Program-made: the position numbers and the translations under genes
Shown: positions 8,856 to 19,124 of the stretch, in pieces
Numbering within the stretch: the stretch's first letter is position 1
How the letters are laid out: each line of letters starts with the position of its first letter
Notes under the pieces: model-generated
What the model was told of the DNA's origin: nothing
The model's input: the letters and a program-made list of their open reading frames with translations, nothing else
Database searches by the model: none
Assembly: GCF_002831565.1 (NCBI RefSeq)
Contig: NZ_CP025096.1
Span: 5,757,014 to 5,821,013, forward strand
DNA from: Spirosoma pollinicola
Lineage (GTDB): Bacteria; Bacteroidota; Bacteroidia; Cytophagales; Spirosomataceae
DNA: 64,000 nt
Reading direction: 5' to 3'

Positions 8856-11800
8856 TTAATTCAGGGAGGGGCCTGGCGACCGACGAAGGATGTCGGACAG
8901 CGTGTTATAATCTAGCGTAATGACAAAACCAACGCCCGTTTCAACAATATACCCATCCAATACAGCCTGGTAATCATTACGGCGGTAAGCCCGGAGTACA
9001 TAGCGCCCATCGCGGCTGAGGCTGTAGTTCAGCGATACGTTATCGAATACCTCATTCGGGTTTCGGGTAGCACTTTGAGCCGCATTTTCGAGTACAAAAT
9101 TACGCCCGACAGCTACTGTAAGCCGTCCCGATAGAAAACTTTTCGACAGGCCAACGTTCAGATCTGTGCGGGCGCCGTTTGTTGTGCCGCCAGTATTGCC
9201 GCTACCCGTTTGTGATAATAAGTTGAAATCGACGTCGAAGCCTTTCAGAATACCCGATGCCAGTTTGCCCAACTGTTCGGATATAAGCTTGCTTACACTA
9301 TTTCGGGCAACCCCTTCTGCCTGCGTATCCAAGCCGCCGTTGTTCGACGACGAGAAAAAGTCCGATGTGTTTTCAGGTAAGAACCGATTCAAAATCAACA
9401 AAGCAAACACCTGCTTGTTCACCTGCGACTGGTCTTGCCGGAGCGTTTTTAGCTTGTTCTCAATATTTGTCGCAAACTCGCTGGAGGCCGAAGCGCCCCC
9501 GTCATCAGCTTCTGGCATGCGAATGTCGAAGTCCAATTTTGGCGCGGCCAGGTTGTTGCCAATCGTGAGCGCCACATTGAATGGCAATTTACGATTGAGT
9601 GCAGCGGCATCAACCGTGGTCGATTCATTTCCAATCAGGTCAGCCGGTGAAGTCGATACTTGGTAGATAGCGGTAATGTTGATATCCGCTTTGAGGGGGT
9701 CTCCGGAAAACTGAATATAGCCGCCTTTCTGAATCTTGAACTGACGTTTCAGTACCTGATAGGTGAGCGAGTATTCGCCTTCGGTCACATCATAGCGGCC
9801 TAATACGGTTACCTCACCGGAGGCATTTACACCCACATTTAGCTGGGCATTACCCCGTGCCCGCAGGTAGTCGCCGTTGAGTTCATCCACCACAATGGTC
9901 AATTCCGATTTCTCATCGGCCTCCAGATCGAGCGAAATGTTGGCGTTGCTGAGTTGATCGAAGGCCAGTCGGGGAGCCAGACTATCCCGTTTAGGACGGT
10001 ATAAGTATTTTGTTAATGCCAGCGAATCGCCGTGATTGATAAACGTAACAATCTTACTCGACTCATTAACGTCCAATTGCTGGTCGGGCAATACGACCGA
10101 TACCTTACTGCCATCGTCGAGTTTTATATTTCCGTTGACCGACGGGCTGGTGCCCGCCCCTTTTATACGCAGGTCGGCAGTGATGGCGGCCTGTCCGTAA
10201 GCATAATCATTGTCTTTTCGTGCTGCGTTCAGTACCTGAAAATGGTCGGCCCGAAGGCGAAGGTTATAAGCCACATCAGGCAGGTTTTTCAACACAACGG
10301 TGCCATCGGTTGTTAACGTGCGGTTTTGGTCATCGCGTAGTTTAAAGCCATTCAGGCTGATGGTTTGGCCGGAGAAAGCCAGTTTCTCCTGGTCGATGTG
10401 ATACGTAGCATTAAGTTGCTTTATGTTAAAGGCAACTGAATCAAACGCGACGCTACCATCTATTTTTGGATTGTCGGCAGCTCCTTGTACAGTAAATCCA
10501 CCCGTAAGGTTACCCTTCGCCTGCCGTAATTCGCCGAAGCTGAATGCTTCAATGGTGCGGGCGTCCAGCCGATTTAGTTTAATGGCCAGATCGAGAGCCT
10601 GTTTGGCATCTTCCGGATTGTAGAAACCCGTAACTGTTGCGTCGTTATAAGGACCGGCGAGGGCTGTGTTAACGCTAATGCGGCCTTCACTTGTGTTGTT
10701 AAATCGGGCGGTGAGGTTGCCTATAGGTTTGTCCATCACCTTCAGACTATCGACATAAACAGATCCAATAAAGGCTAGTTTGCTATCGGTTCCCATATAG
10801 TCGCGCACAATCACAGTGCCATTAAGCTGACCACTGGCGAGCGTAGTATCCTGATTGGCCAGACGGGCCAGATTGCCCAGTTCGATAGCGCGGGCTGTTA
10901 CCCGAATGGGCGCATTTCCGTATTGTTCGGTACTGCTAATTTCCAGTGATTGCTGCTCTGCCTTAATATGCAGTCGATTGATAAGCACGCCATCTTTCCC
11001 GTACTGGGCAAAACCTGCGGTATCTGTTTGCCAGCGTTGATAGTTGGTCAGCAATCCGTTGGGCGCAAACTGGAATCGGTAGCTGGAATCGACAATACTC
11101 AACGTTCCCGAAACGCCGTGTAAATCCTGGTTGATCGAATCTTTGTTGACAACGGCAAACCGGAACTTGTTATTAGCCGCTATACCGTTCAGGTCTGTTT
11201 GGCGGATAGTCATGCCATTATACAATACCCCGTCGATGCGGCCATCGACTTTCAACTGGTTGTTCGCTCCCCGAATAGCCATTGTACTCCCCTGTAGCGT
11301 CGTTGTATCATACACAACGACACCCGTACGCAATGTAGCCGACAAGGTAGTGTCGCGGGTGTTGTCCAGATAGGCATTAAAACGCACAGTATCCAGCCGT
11401 GTCAGCGAGGGGACGAATGCCTGAAAAAGTGGATTCTGATAGGCTTTTAAATTCAGTGTAAAAGCGTGCGGGGGCGGAATTCGCTTGTAAGTAAACGATG
11501 GTAGGGCGATATACTGGCTGATCTCGCCCGCAATGATGTCATATAATTGAGCATACTCAAACTGTCCGTTCAGAGCCAGGTTTGCTCCCGGCAGTCGGGC
11601 AACTACTTTTTTGTTTGCCCCATCTGCCGACAGTTTGGCGTAGAGCGAGTCGATAGGGTAGTTTTTGCCACTCAGACTCAATACCGCATCACTTGCCGAA
11701 ACGGTGCCAATGGGCTTGGCCGGATCGGTAGAGGTCATATCGAGATTGATTTTCCCCTTCAGCGAAAGCGGGTCTTTGTATAGTTTGAGTTGCTGGAGGT

Positions 11801-13928
11801 TAAGTTCGTTGATTACGGTTTGCCCCGTAACACTGGGGAAATCTCCTTTCAGACCGGCTTTGATGTCGAGGGCCAGATTGGCGTTCGGGTCTTTCAATGA
11901 CCCTAACAGGTCAAGATTGCCATTGGCCAATTTACCTTCAGCATCGAGATTCTGATACCGATAACCGTTTAAATCGGCTGATTGTATGGCCAGATCAAAT
12001 CGGGTGGTCAGCGTATTTACATCAATGCCTCGTCCGTCAACTGTGGCGCGTCCGGTTACTTTTCCAACCGTTCCGGTTTGTTTTAACCATTTACCCGCGT
12101 CAAAATCAGTCAGGTTCAGAGTGCCTTTATAGGTCTGGTTTTTGCCCGCGACAAAGCCCGCGAGTTTGCCGTCAAATGCTGCCGCACCCCAGGCTGTATT
12201 CAATTTGGCGTCCAGAATAAGGTCGTTTAACTGGCCTTTAAGTCTTCCGGTCAATTTGATTGCTGGCGGCAGCGCTATCGACGAAGGTATCGAGCCTTTG
12301 GGAGCCAGCTTATTAATATCGGCCAGGGTTGTGCTGGCGTCCTGTATAGTTATGTCAGTACCAATATGATCGGGGTCAGTCACGTTTGTCAGGCGACCGC
12401 TGGCGCGTATGCGAGTGCCCGACAACATATCGAATTCCAAACGCGGTATGTTTAGTGAAGCCAGAGTCCCCACTGCCTGTGCATTGGCTTTGAAGACCCC
12501 CCCGCTATTTCCGGCGAAAGGTGGCGTGTCGGCCAGAAATGGAGCCAGTTGCAACACATCTTCAACGGATAATTTACTCTGACGAAGATTCACCCGAACG
12601 CCCACACGCCTGGCAAAACGCGGGTTGCTCAACTGCCCCAATGAATCGTAACGCAGCACAAGCTGATCGCGCAGTACGCTTGTCGGGGTTTGAACGTAGA
12701 GTTTGTTGATAGTAGTGGTGGTGTCGGTATACAAGAGATTACCTTCCAGTTTCTGAAGAACGAACCCACTGGTTGCCCGGAACCGACCGTTACGCAGTTG
12801 ACCACTGATTTTCTGACCCCGTTTGCCTAAGTCCTGATACACCAGAAACCGCCCGTCGATACCCAGATTCTGTAAATCGAGGTGGCCATAATCCAGCCCT
12901 TTTTTCTGACGCGGAGCTGTTTCGTCGTCGTATCGAATGCGGTTGTTTGCAAAGCGGACATTGGTCAGTTTAGCCTGCCAGCCGGGCGTAACTGCCGAAG
13001 CGGCTGTTGGCGGAGTCGTCGTTGTTTTCTTTGTCGGTTTGGTAAGTATAGCGGCTACATCGGCGTTACTCAAGTCGAGTGATTTGATCCCGATCTTTTC
13101 GCCTTCCAGGTAAAGGTAATCCGATTCCATCGCCAGCCGCTCGGCGGTTCCCTTCGTTTTGAAGTCGGCGGTTTCAACGCGTATGTCCCATTTGGCGCGA
13201 TTTATCTGCCATTTTCCCAGTGCCAGGTCGAGTGTATCGCCGGGTTTGTCGGGGGCGCTGGGGGGCGTTGGCAAGCCTTCGTATAATCGGGTATACACAT
13301 CGAGGCCGTTTACCGCTACAGTCGACAGATGGTATTTTGACTTATCGACGTCCGTTTCGCTAAAACCGGCCCGAAGGCTATCCATATAGGCATTGACATC
13401 GGCCCCGGTAACGTCGTCTTTGTACTTGATCCGCACATCCCGAAGGGCAATACCCGTCAGGTTAATGGCTAGTGGGGTCGATACGGTATCGGAAGGTTCG
13501 GGACGGTCCGACGCATCGGCGGTGCCGGTATCGAAGGCATCGAGAATGTATTGAAAATTAAAGGTCGTATCGGGCAGGGTTCGGCTGATGTTCAGGCGAA
13601 TATGCTCCAGTTCTATCTGGTTCAGCGACACACGGTTATTAAGCAGTCCCCACATGTCGAGGTCTACCCTCATGCGGCCACCGTTGATCAACGTGTCGCC
13701 TTTGGGTGTTTTAAAATAGACATCGTTGAGTTCAATCCAGTCGGGAATGGAGTAACTGATTCGCCCAATGCGAAAGGGAGATTGCAGTTTTTGAGATAAA
13801 TATGAGTTTACCTGGTTCGTTACCAGTTGCTGGCCCCAGGGTGTCGTGGCAATAACGACCACAAACCCTACCAGTAACAGAACAATGGCAAGTATACCAA
13901 GAAGAATACGAACAAACAGTTTCGACAC
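8856..13928 (-). CDS. tamB: TamB, translocation and assembly module subunit (AsmA-like, DUF490)
   Basis: This 1690-residue protein has one N-terminal membrane anchor (about residues 8-29), a very long repetitive beta-rich periplasmic region, and a C-terminal DUF490/TamB domain (from about residue 1250, including GRYDVTEGEYSLTYQVLKR and FNVALTIGNNL). Family members form a hydrophobic groove bridging the inner and outer membranes and are implicated in phospholipid transport and outer-membrane protein assembly. It is longer than E. coli TamB (about 1260) but normal for Bacteroidota. It is the first gene of the tamB-tamL operon. Confidence 0.93.
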   Translation of the reverse strand: MSKLFVRILLGILAIVLLLVGFVVVIATTPWGQQLVTNQVNSYLSQKLQSPFRIGRISYSIPDWIELNDVYFKTPKGDTLINGGRMRVDLDMWGLLNNRVSLNQIELEHIRLNISRTLPDTTFNFQYILDAFDTGTADASDRPEPSDTVSTPLAINLTGIALRDVRIKYKDDVTGADVNAYMDSLRAGFSETDVDKSKYHLSTVAVNGLDVYTRLYEGLPTPPSAPDKPGDTLDLALGKWQINRAKWDIRVETADFKTKGTAERLAMESDYLYLEGEKIGIKSLDLSNADVAAILTKPTKKTTTTPPTAASAVTPGWQAKLTNVRFANNRIRYDDETAPRQKKGLDYGHLDLQNLGIDGRFLVYQDLGKRGQKISGQLRNGRFRATSGFVLQKLEGNLLYTDTTTTINKLYVQTPTSVLRDQLVLRYDSLGQLSNPRFARRVGVRVNLRQSKLSVEDVLQLAPFLADTPPFAGNSGGVFKANAQAVGTLASLNIPRLEFDMLSGTRIRASGRLTNVTDPDHIGTDITIQDASTTLADINKLAPKGSIPSSIALPPAIKLTGRLKGQLNDLILDAKLNTAWGAAAFDGKLAGFVAGKNQTYKGTLNLTDFDAGKWLKQTGTVGKVTGRATVDGRGIDVNTLTTRFDLAIQSADLNGYRYQNLDAEGKLANGNLDLLGSLKDPNANLALDIKAGLKGDFPSVTGQTVINELNLQQLKLYKDPLSLKGKINLDMTSTDPAKPIGTVSASDAVLSLSGKNYPIDSLYAKLSADGANKKVVARLPGANLALNGQFEYAQLYDIIAGEISQYIALPSFTYKRIPPPHAFTLNLKAYQNPLFQAFVPSLTRLDTVRFNAYLDNTRDTTLSATLRTGVVVYDTTTLQGSTMAIRGANNQLKVDGRIDGVLYNGMTIRQTDLNGIAANNKFRFAVVNKDSINQDLHGVSGTLSIVDSSYRFQFAPNGLLTNYQRWQTDTAGFAQYGKDGVLINRLHIKAEQQSLEISSTEQYGNAPIRVTARAIELGNLARLANQDTTLASGQLNGTVIVRDYMGTDSKLAFIGSVYVDSLKVMDKPIGNLTARFNNTSEGRISVNTALAGPYNDATVTGFYNPEDAKQALDLAIKLNRLDARTIEAFSFGELRQAKGNLTGGFTVQGAADNPKIDGSVAFDSVAFNIKQLNATYHIDQEKLAFSGQTISLNGFKLRDDQNRTLTTDGTVVLKNLPDVAYNLRLRADHFQVLNAARKDNDYAYGQAAITADLRIKGAGTSPSVNGNIKLDDGSKVSVVLPDQQLDVNESSKIVTFINHGDSLALTKYLYRPKRDSLAPRLAFDQLSNANISLDLEADEKSELTIVVDELNGDYLRARGNAQLNVGVNASGEVTVLGRYDVTEGEYSLTYQVLKRQFKIQKGGYIQFSGDPLKADINITAIYQVSTSPADLIGNESTTVDAAALNRKLPFNVALTIGNNLAAPKLDFDIRMPEADDGGASASSEFATNIENKLKTLRQDQSQVNKQVFALLILNRFLPENTSDFFSSSNNGGLDTQAEGVARNSVSKLISEQLGKLASGILKGFDVDFNLLSQTGSGNTGGTTNGARTDLNVGLSKSFLSGRLTVAVGRNFVLENAAQSATRNPNEVFDNVSLNYSLSRDGRYVLRAYRRNDYQAVLDGYIVETGVGFVITLDYNTLSDILRRSPGPSLN

Positions 13929-14295
13929 AAGGCGTTAGGTTTTGACAGGAAACTAACCCATCTAGGATTGTATCATCAGAATCATAGTCAAGTTTAATAA
14001 CTCGTCAAGGTTATAATATGTTACTGATTAACATCAAAGCTACTAAATGTCCTTAAAAAACTCCTATTTATTAGGTTGAACTGTAGCCAGAGTTCCCAGC
14101 CTCATTTTTTGGTGTAAGCGATGTATTTATACACTATACGCTGCCAAGTGGTCAATTGTTGCTTTGACCCGTTTTCATCCAATTAACCAGTGGTCCAATC
14201 CAGTAACCTTTTGTCCAGTCCGGGGTTCTTTCTTGAACAAGTTGTTGCACACCCGGCCTGCAGGGGGTAATTTTGGCTTTCACTTTTGTTCAACT
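13929..14295. other. Divergent intergenic region between tamB and terC
   Basis: The 367 bp are AT-rich and without a credible gene. The region must hold the tamB promoter (minus strand), which I could not place, and the terC promoter at 14245-14275. A small inverted pair GGTCAA / TTGACC lies at about 14152-14171. Nothing else stands out. Confidence 0.6.
14245..14275 (+). promoter_or_regulatory. Bacteroidota-type promoter of terC
   Basis: TTG at 14245-14247, a 20-bp spacer, then TAATTTTG at 14268-14275. This matches the Bacteroidota consensus (TTG, about 17-23 nt, TAnnTTTG). Transcription would begin near 14282, leaving a short leader before the ATG at 14296. Confidence 0.6.
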
Positions 14296-15111
14296 ATGAG
14301 CGATCTTTTTACGGCTGAGTCAATTATCAGCATGCTTACCCTGACATTTCTGGAAATTGTTCTGGGTATCGATAATATTATTTTCATCTCCATTGCGGCC
14401 AATAAGCTCGCTCGAAACGACCAACCTAAAGCACGGAACATCGGTTTAATTCTGGCTATGGGATTCCGGTTGGTTTTGCTGATGGGTATTTCGTTTGTTA
14501 TTTCGCTTAGCAAGCCCTTTACGCATATTGATGCTGGCTGGTTTAGAGCGGCCTTTACGGGTCAAAGTCTGATTCTGTTTGGTGGCGGCCTGTTTCTGCT
14601 TTATAAAGCCACCTCCGAAATTCACCATAAATTAGAGGGTGGTGGCGATGAGGAAATAGAAGGTGGTAGCACCAAAGGGAAAGCGACAATTTCGAGTGTG
14701 GTCACGCAAATTGCCATTACGAATATTGTGTTCTCTATCGACTCTATTTTAACGGCTATCGGCCTGACACAGAACGTGACCATTATGATGATCGCCGTTG
14801 TGCTGTCTATCCTGATCATGATGTTTTTTGCCGGTCCTGTCGGTTCATTTGTCAATGAACACCCAACTATTCAGATGCTGGGCCTGGCGTTCCTGATCAT
14901 GATCGGGTTCATGCTGGTGGCAGAGGGAGCTCATCTATCGGAGGTCGTTTTCTTCGATCAGGAAGTCGGCACCGTGCCAAAGGGGTATTTGTACTTCGCT
15001 ATTGCCTTCTCTCTTTTAGTCGAATTTCTGAATATTCGCCTTCGTAAGAAACAGGCACCGATTAAGTTGCGAAACTACGAAGGCCAGCCTGAACGCGATG
15101 GTATGATTTGA
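14296..15111 (+). CDS. terC: TerC family integral membrane protein
   Basis: This 271-residue protein has about seven membrane helices. The TerC hallmarks are present: LEIVLGIDNIIFISI in the first helix, NIVFSIDSILTAIG in the middle, and a loop rich in Gly and acidic residues. The family is linked to tellurite resistance and, in better-studied members, to manganese export and metal loading of exported proteins. The start at 14296 gives the usual N-terminus (MSDLFTAESI) and follows the promoter; the frame is open 132 bp further upstream, but that part includes the promoter. Confidence 0.92.
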   Translation: MSDLFTAESIISMLTLTFLEIVLGIDNIIFISIAANKLARNDQPKARNIGLILAMGFRLVLLMGISFVISLSKPFTHIDAGWFRAAFTGQSLILFGGGLFLLYKATSEIHHKLEGGGDEEIEGGSTKGKATISSVVTQIAITNIVFSIDSILTAIGLTQNVTIMMIAVVLSILIMMFFAGPVGSFVNEHPTIQMLGLAFLIMIGFMLVAEGAHLSEVVFFDQEVGTVPKGYLYFAIAFSLLVEFLNIRLRKKQAPIKLRNYEGQPERDGMI

Positions 15112-15120
15112 TTTTAGTAA

Positions 15121-15203
15121 TTGGTGGAGTGAGTGGAGTTCGTGGTGTAGGATAGCCCTCTTCAACTACTTCACCTACTTCACCCACTCCACCCACTTCA
15201 CCA
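15121..15203. repeat. Imperfect inverted repeat of GTGGAGT / ACTCCAC units between terC and nuoN
   Basis: TGGTGGAGTGAGTGGAGT at the left and CCCACTCCACCCACTTCACC at the right pair imperfectly across about 80 bp. The right arm is a run of (A/C)CTTCACC-like units ending just before the nuoN start. It is a low-complexity repeat, with no sign of a gene. Confidence 0.5.
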
Positions 15204-15205
15204 TT

Positions 15206-16768
15206 TTGTCTCTCACCGATCAACTCACTGACATTCTTAAAAGCCTTGGCGGTTTCGGACCGGAAATCTGGCTGTCAGCGTCTTTTTGCCTATTGCTGGT
15301 GGCCGAACTGGTTTTTGTTCGAGTCGTGGCGTTGCCGAACGTACGTCGGTATCTGGCGGGGTTGAGCGTTCTTATTCTGGTAATTGCAGGCGTTTGGGCG
15401 GTACTAGTACCCGTGCGGGGTTTCCTGTTCATGCACCTGTTGTTTGTGGATAAGCAGGCTATTTTCACACAGGCTATTATTGCCATTGGGGCTATAGTGG
15501 TCGTTTTGTATGAATTTTTGTCCGTTCAACAAGATGCTTCTCAACAACCTCAGGGGAGTCAACTGCCCGCTTTTGTCAAACGGTCGAGTCTGCCTTTTGA
15601 ATGGTATTCCCTGCTGATTGCCATGACATTGGGCCTTTTCCTGATGACCTTATCGGTCAATATGCTCAGTATTTATCTGAGTATCGAACTGGTTTCTATT
15701 TGCTCCTATTTACTCACCGCCCTTACTGCCGACCGCAAGGCCTCGGAAGGTGGCATCAAATACCTGCTTTTTGGGGCGATAAGCTCGGCGATCATGCTGT
15801 ATGGAATGTCGTTGCTGTATGGCATGACGGGTACGCTCGATCTTACTGCCGATGCCTTTGGTACTGAACTGGCGCAGCAGAATGGGGCGGTGGTGGCCGT
15901 GGCTATGCTGCTGACAATGGCTGGTTTACTGTTCAAACTCGCGGGTGTGCCGTTTCATGTCTGGACACCCGATGCCTATGAAGCGGCCCCGGTGCCGGTA
16001 GCCGCATTTTTTTCTGTAGCGCCCAAAGCCGCTGCCGTACTGGTGCTGATGCGGGTCATCACGGCCTTGCCCGCCGAAGCAGCCGCAGGTGGCACGACAG
16101 CGATGGTGTTGCAAACGCCACTGGCGGTACTCGCGCTGGCCGGTATTTTGATTGGTAACCTGTCGGCACTTCGGCAAACGGATGCTAAACGGTTGCTGGC
16201 CTACTCCACCATTGCCCATGCCGGTTTCCTGCTGGTGGGCGTAGTGGCATTGAGTGACGCCGGTTTTGAGGCTGTTTTGTTTTATATGGGTACCTATCTG
16301 TTTATATCCCTGGCGGCTTTTTTCCTGGTCGATCTACTGGCACGCAGCAATGGAAATACACAAGACGAGCCCTTAACGATTCGTAATTTTGCTGGTTTAG
16401 GACTAAAGCAGCCGTTGTTGTCGATAGCCCTCACTGTTGTGATGCTGGCCCTGACGGGTTTGCCGCCTACCGCTGGCTTTACGGCTAAACTCTTATCATT
16501 TTCAGCGTTGTACGAAGCCTATCAGCATACGGGCGACGGTTGGCTGCTGGCTTTGTTCGCACTGGGTTTACTGAATGCACTTGTATCGCTGGTCTATTAT
16601 CTTAAAATTCCTTTCCTCCTTTTCTTCCGGCCAGAACCTGTTCACACACAGCAATCAACCCCGGTTGTTTTACCCAAAACAATGGTCTGGCTGGCGGTAA
16701 GTCTGGTTATTCCGGTTGTTCTTTTATTTCTAAAACCTGACCTGTTGCTTCAATTTATTGGGGAGTAA
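15206..16768 (+). CDS. nuoN: NuoN, NADH-quinone oxidoreductase subunit N
   Basis: A 520-residue polytopic protein with about 14 membrane helices, one of the three antiporter-like proton-pumping subunits of respiratory complex I. Diagnostic stretches are SIYLSIELVSICSYLL, HVWTPDAYEAAPVPVAAF (the conserved TPDAYEGAP motif) and LLAYSTIAHAGFLL. It uses a TTG start at 15206; the first in-frame Met afterwards is far inside (about residue 75), and the first helix would be lost without this start. It stands alone here, although complex I genes usually form one operon. Confidence 0.93.
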   Translation: MSLTDQLTDILKSLGGFGPEIWLSASFCLLLVAELVFVRVVALPNVRRYLAGLSVLILVIAGVWAVLVPVRGFLFMHLLFVDKQAIFTQAIIAIGAIVVVLYEFLSVQQDASQQPQGSQLPAFVKRSSLPFEWYSLLIAMTLGLFLMTLSVNMLSIYLSIELVSICSYLLTALTADRKASEGGIKYLLFGAISSAIMLYGMSLLYGMTGTLDLTADAFGTELAQQNGAVVAVAMLLTMAGLLFKLAGVPFHVWTPDAYEAAPVPVAAFFSVAPKAAAVLVLMRVITALPAEAAAGGTTAMVLQTPLAVLALAGILIGNLSALRQTDAKRLLAYSTIAHAGFLLVGVVALSDAGFEAVLFYMGTYLFISLAAFFLVDLLARSNGNTQDEPLTIRNFAGLGLKQPLLSIALTVVMLALTGLPPTAGFTAKLLSFSALYEAYQHTGDGWLLALFALGLLNALVSLVYYLKIPFLLFFRPEPVHTQQSTPVVLPKTMVWLAVSLVIPVVLLFLKPDLLLQFIGE

Positions 16769-16860
16769 CGCTTGTTACGTTCACTCAAAGGAGCGGCAGC
16801 GTTTCGGAAAAGGCAGCTATGTTTTGTTTCTTTGCAGCTAAAATAAGCTTTTCTGTGCCT

Positions 16861-17871
16861 ATGAATCTGGCTCACGACCTGATGGTCCTGGATATGTCTC
16901 TCGACGAATTGTTCGATCAGTTCGATAAACTCCGTGTACTGATTATTGGCGACGTAATGCTCGACTCCTACGTTTGGGGGCGTGTTGAGCGGATTTCGCC
17001 CGAAGCACCCGTGCCCGTTGTTACGGTTGATCGGCGTGAATTACGCTTAGGTGGCGCTGGTAATGTGTTGCTGAATGTGCAAGCTCTAGGAGCCGAAGCC
17101 ATCATTTGCTCGGTTATCGGTACCGACGGGCCGGGCGATCAACTCGAACAGGAACTCTGCAATCGGGGTCTGAATTGCAATGGCCTTATCCGAAGCAAAG
17201 CGCGTATTACGACTATTAAGGAACGGATCATTGCGGGTTCGCAACAAGTCGTTCGTGTCGATACCGAAACAGATAAATACATCACCGCCGACGAACGGGC
17301 GCAGTTGGTTGCCAAAGCGAAAGAGCTTATACCGACCTGCCATGTCGTTATTTTTGAAGATTATGATAAAGGTGTTTTAAGTAAAGAAGCAATCGCCGAA
17401 ATAACTGATTTTGCTAATGAGCAGCAGATACCAACGGTAGTCGATCCCAAAAAGCGCAACTTCCTGTCGTATCAAAATACAACCCTCTTCAAACCAAATC
17501 TGAAAGAACTGCGAGAAGGCTTAAAAGTAGATTTTGACGTTGATAAGCCTGAGGAATTACAAGCTGCCGTTGATCAGCTAAAGGAAACCCTAAACCTGAA
17601 AGGTGCCCTAATTACACTATCGGAGCGGGGCGCGTTTATCGACTACAACAACGAAAAACTGAAATTGCCCGCCCACATTCGCAAAATTGCTGATGTATCG
17701 GGCGCGGGCGATACCGTTATTAGTATTGCCGCCTGTTGTGTGGCCCTGAAACAATCGCCCGGTATTATTGCCGGACTATCCAACCTCGGCGGGGGCCTGG
17801 TTTGCGAATCGGTTGGGGTTGTGCCCATCGACAAGGCGCAGTTAAAGCAGGAAGCTAAAGAAAGTTTGTAA
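16861..17871 (+). CDS. rfaE1: RfaE1/HldE-type D-glycero-beta-D-manno-heptose-7-phosphate kinase
   Basis: A 336-residue PfkB-family sugar kinase, the kinase half of HldE, acting in ADP-heptose synthesis for lipopolysaccharide. The first PfkB signature region is LGGAGNVLLN near residue 60 and the second, with the catalytic Asp, is DVSGAGDTVIS near residue 278. GDVMLDSYVWG and ISPEAPVPVV are typical of the heptose kinase branch. No nucleotidyltransferase domain follows, so the adenylyl transfer must be done by another protein. The ATG at 16861 lies after a TTTCTTTG element at 16827-16834 that resembles the -7 box. Earlier and later in-frame Met codons are possible. Confidence 0.92.
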   Translation: MNLAHDLMVLDMSLDELFDQFDKLRVLIIGDVMLDSYVWGRVERISPEAPVPVVTVDRRELRLGGAGNVLLNVQALGAEAIICSVIGTDGPGDQLEQELCNRGLNCNGLIRSKARITTIKERIIAGSQQVVRVDTETDKYITADERAQLVAKAKELIPTCHVVIFEDYDKGVLSKEAIAEITDFANEQQIPTVVDPKKRNFLSYQNTTLFKPNLKELREGLKVDFDVDKPEELQAAVDQLKETLNLKGALITLSERGAFIDYNNEKLKLPAHIRKIADVSGAGDTVISIAACCVALKQSPGIIAGLSNLGGGLVCESVGVVPIDKAQLKQEAKESL

Positions 17872-17875
17872 AAAA

Positions 17876-17980
17876 GTAGCGCGGACGTCCCGTCCGCACA
17901 GCTTAATGTGATGCCGGGCCGGATAGCCGACCCCGTCCGGAGCATCACATTAAGCTGTGCGGACGGGACGTCCGCGTTAC
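17876..17980. repeat. Long hairpin with GTAG-headed palindromes between convergent rfaE1 and hemE
   Basis: 39-bp arms (17876-17914 and 17942-17980) are reverse complements with one mismatch around a 27-bp loop. Each outer end is a GTAG-headed hairpin unit (GTAGCGCGGACGTCCCGTCC, internal GCGGAC/GTCCGC). It fits a pair of REP-like elements in inverted orientation and fills the whole gap between two convergent genes. Confidence 0.8.
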
Positions 17981-17985
17981 ACTAC

Positions 17986-19005
17986 CTACATTTCCTTCAC
18001 TGCATCGACAAAGCACCGGGCTTTGTCGGGGTCAGTATCGGGGTAGATGCCGTGGCCGAGGTTGGCAATGTAATGTTGATGACCGAAGTCGCTGAACATT
18101 TGTTTTACCTCCGCCCGAATCTGGGCAAAATCAGCGTATAACACACAAGGGTCCAGGTTGCCCTGTAAGACCCGGTCGGGAATTAACTCGCGCGATTCTT
18201 TGGGGCTCATGTTCCAGTCCAGTCCCACTACGTCGCAACTCAGTTGGCCAATTTCGTGCCGGGCGAAGAAGGCGCCTTTTGCGAAAACCGTTACGGGTAC
18301 ATCCGTGATGACGTCACAAATTTGCTTGATGTAGGGTAAGGAGAATGTCCGGTACTGCTCCGGTGAGAGGATACCCGCCCACGAGTCGAAAATCTGCACC
18401 AGATCAACACCCGCCCGTATCTGCGCCTGTAAATAGGCAATGGTGCTATCCGTTATTTGCTGTAGCAGTGCGTGAGCAAAATTTGGATCGGTGTACAGCA
18501 ATTTTTTGGCAACCGAAAAGGTTTTCGAGCCTTTGCCTTCTGTCATGTAACAGAAAATGGTGAACGGAGCACCCGCGAAACCAATGAGCGGCACCCGGTT
18601 GTTGAGTTCTTTCTTTGTCAGTTTGATGGCATCCAGCACATAGCCCAGATCGCTTTCGGCGTCGGCAATGCGCAGACGGCTCATATCAGCCTGATTTCGT
18701 ACCGTTGAGGGGAAAACGGGTCCCCGACTTTCGATCATTTCATACGGAAGGCCCATCGCTTCGGGCACCACCAGAATATCGGAGAAAATAATGGCGGCAT
18801 CCACATCGAACGCATCGACGGGTTGAATCGTCACTTCGGCGGCTAATTCAGGGGTTTTTGCCAGCGTAATAAAACTTCCGGCCCGCTCCCGAACGGCTCT
18901 GTATTGAGGCAGCACACGTCCCGCCTGACGCATCATCCAGACCGGTACTCGCTCGGTCAATTCGCCCCGTGCGGTGCGGAGTAACAAGTCATTTTGTAAA
19001 GTCAT
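17986..19005 (-). CDS. hemE: HemE, uroporphyrinogen decarboxylase
   Basis: A 339-residue cytoplasmic enzyme that removes four carboxylates from uroporphyrinogen III to give coproporphyrinogen III in haem synthesis. The two family signatures are [17 protein letters not shown] near the N-terminus and [16 protein letters not shown] in the middle, with the catalytic Asp in IIFSDILV. The start at 19005 yields [15 protein letters not shown], as in homologues. The frame is open upstream to 19089, but that extension is unlike the family and enters the palindrome upstream of fic. Confidence 0.95.
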   Translation of the reverse strand: MTLQNDLLLRTARGELTERVPVWMMRQAGRVLPQYRAVRERAGSFITLAKTPELAAEVTIQPVDAFDVDAAIIFSDILVVPEAMGLPYEMIESRGPVFPSTVRNQADMSRLRIADAESDLGYVLDAIKLTKKELNNRVPLIGFAGAPFTIFCYMTEGKGSKTFSVAKKLLYTDPNFAHALLQQITDSTIAYLQAQIRAGVDLVQIFDSWAGILSPEQYRTFSLPYIKQICDVITDVPVTVFAKGAFFARHEIGQLSCDVVGLDWNMSPKESRELIPDRVLQGNLDPCVLYADFAQIRAEVKQMFSDFGHQHYIANLGHGIYPDTDPDKARCFVDAVKEM

Positions 19006-19083
19006 GGTGCAAATATCCGAACAAACAGGGTCTTTATTGCTCACTATTAATGAATGTTGCTCTTTTCGCAAGAATTTTCTAGA

Positions 19084-19120
19084 TTTCACAATATTTCAAA
19101 ATTTTGGAAATATTGTGAAA
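19084..19120. promoter_or_regulatory. Perfect palindrome immediately upstream of the Fic-HTH gene, probable operator
   Basis: TTTCACAATATTTC (19084-19097) and GAAATATTGTGAAA (19107-19120) are exact reverse complements with a 9-bp AT-only-plus-G centre. The right arm ends four bases before the fic start codon. A protein bound here would block transcription or translation start of fic. The Fic protein itself ends in a winged-helix domain, so self-regulation is a natural inference. Confidence 0.65.
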
Positions 19121-19124
19121 TAAT

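Noticed and set aside
14164-14295. A 44-residue extension of TerC
   Set aside because: It would place the promoter 14245-14275 inside the gene, and the extra residues do not match the family.
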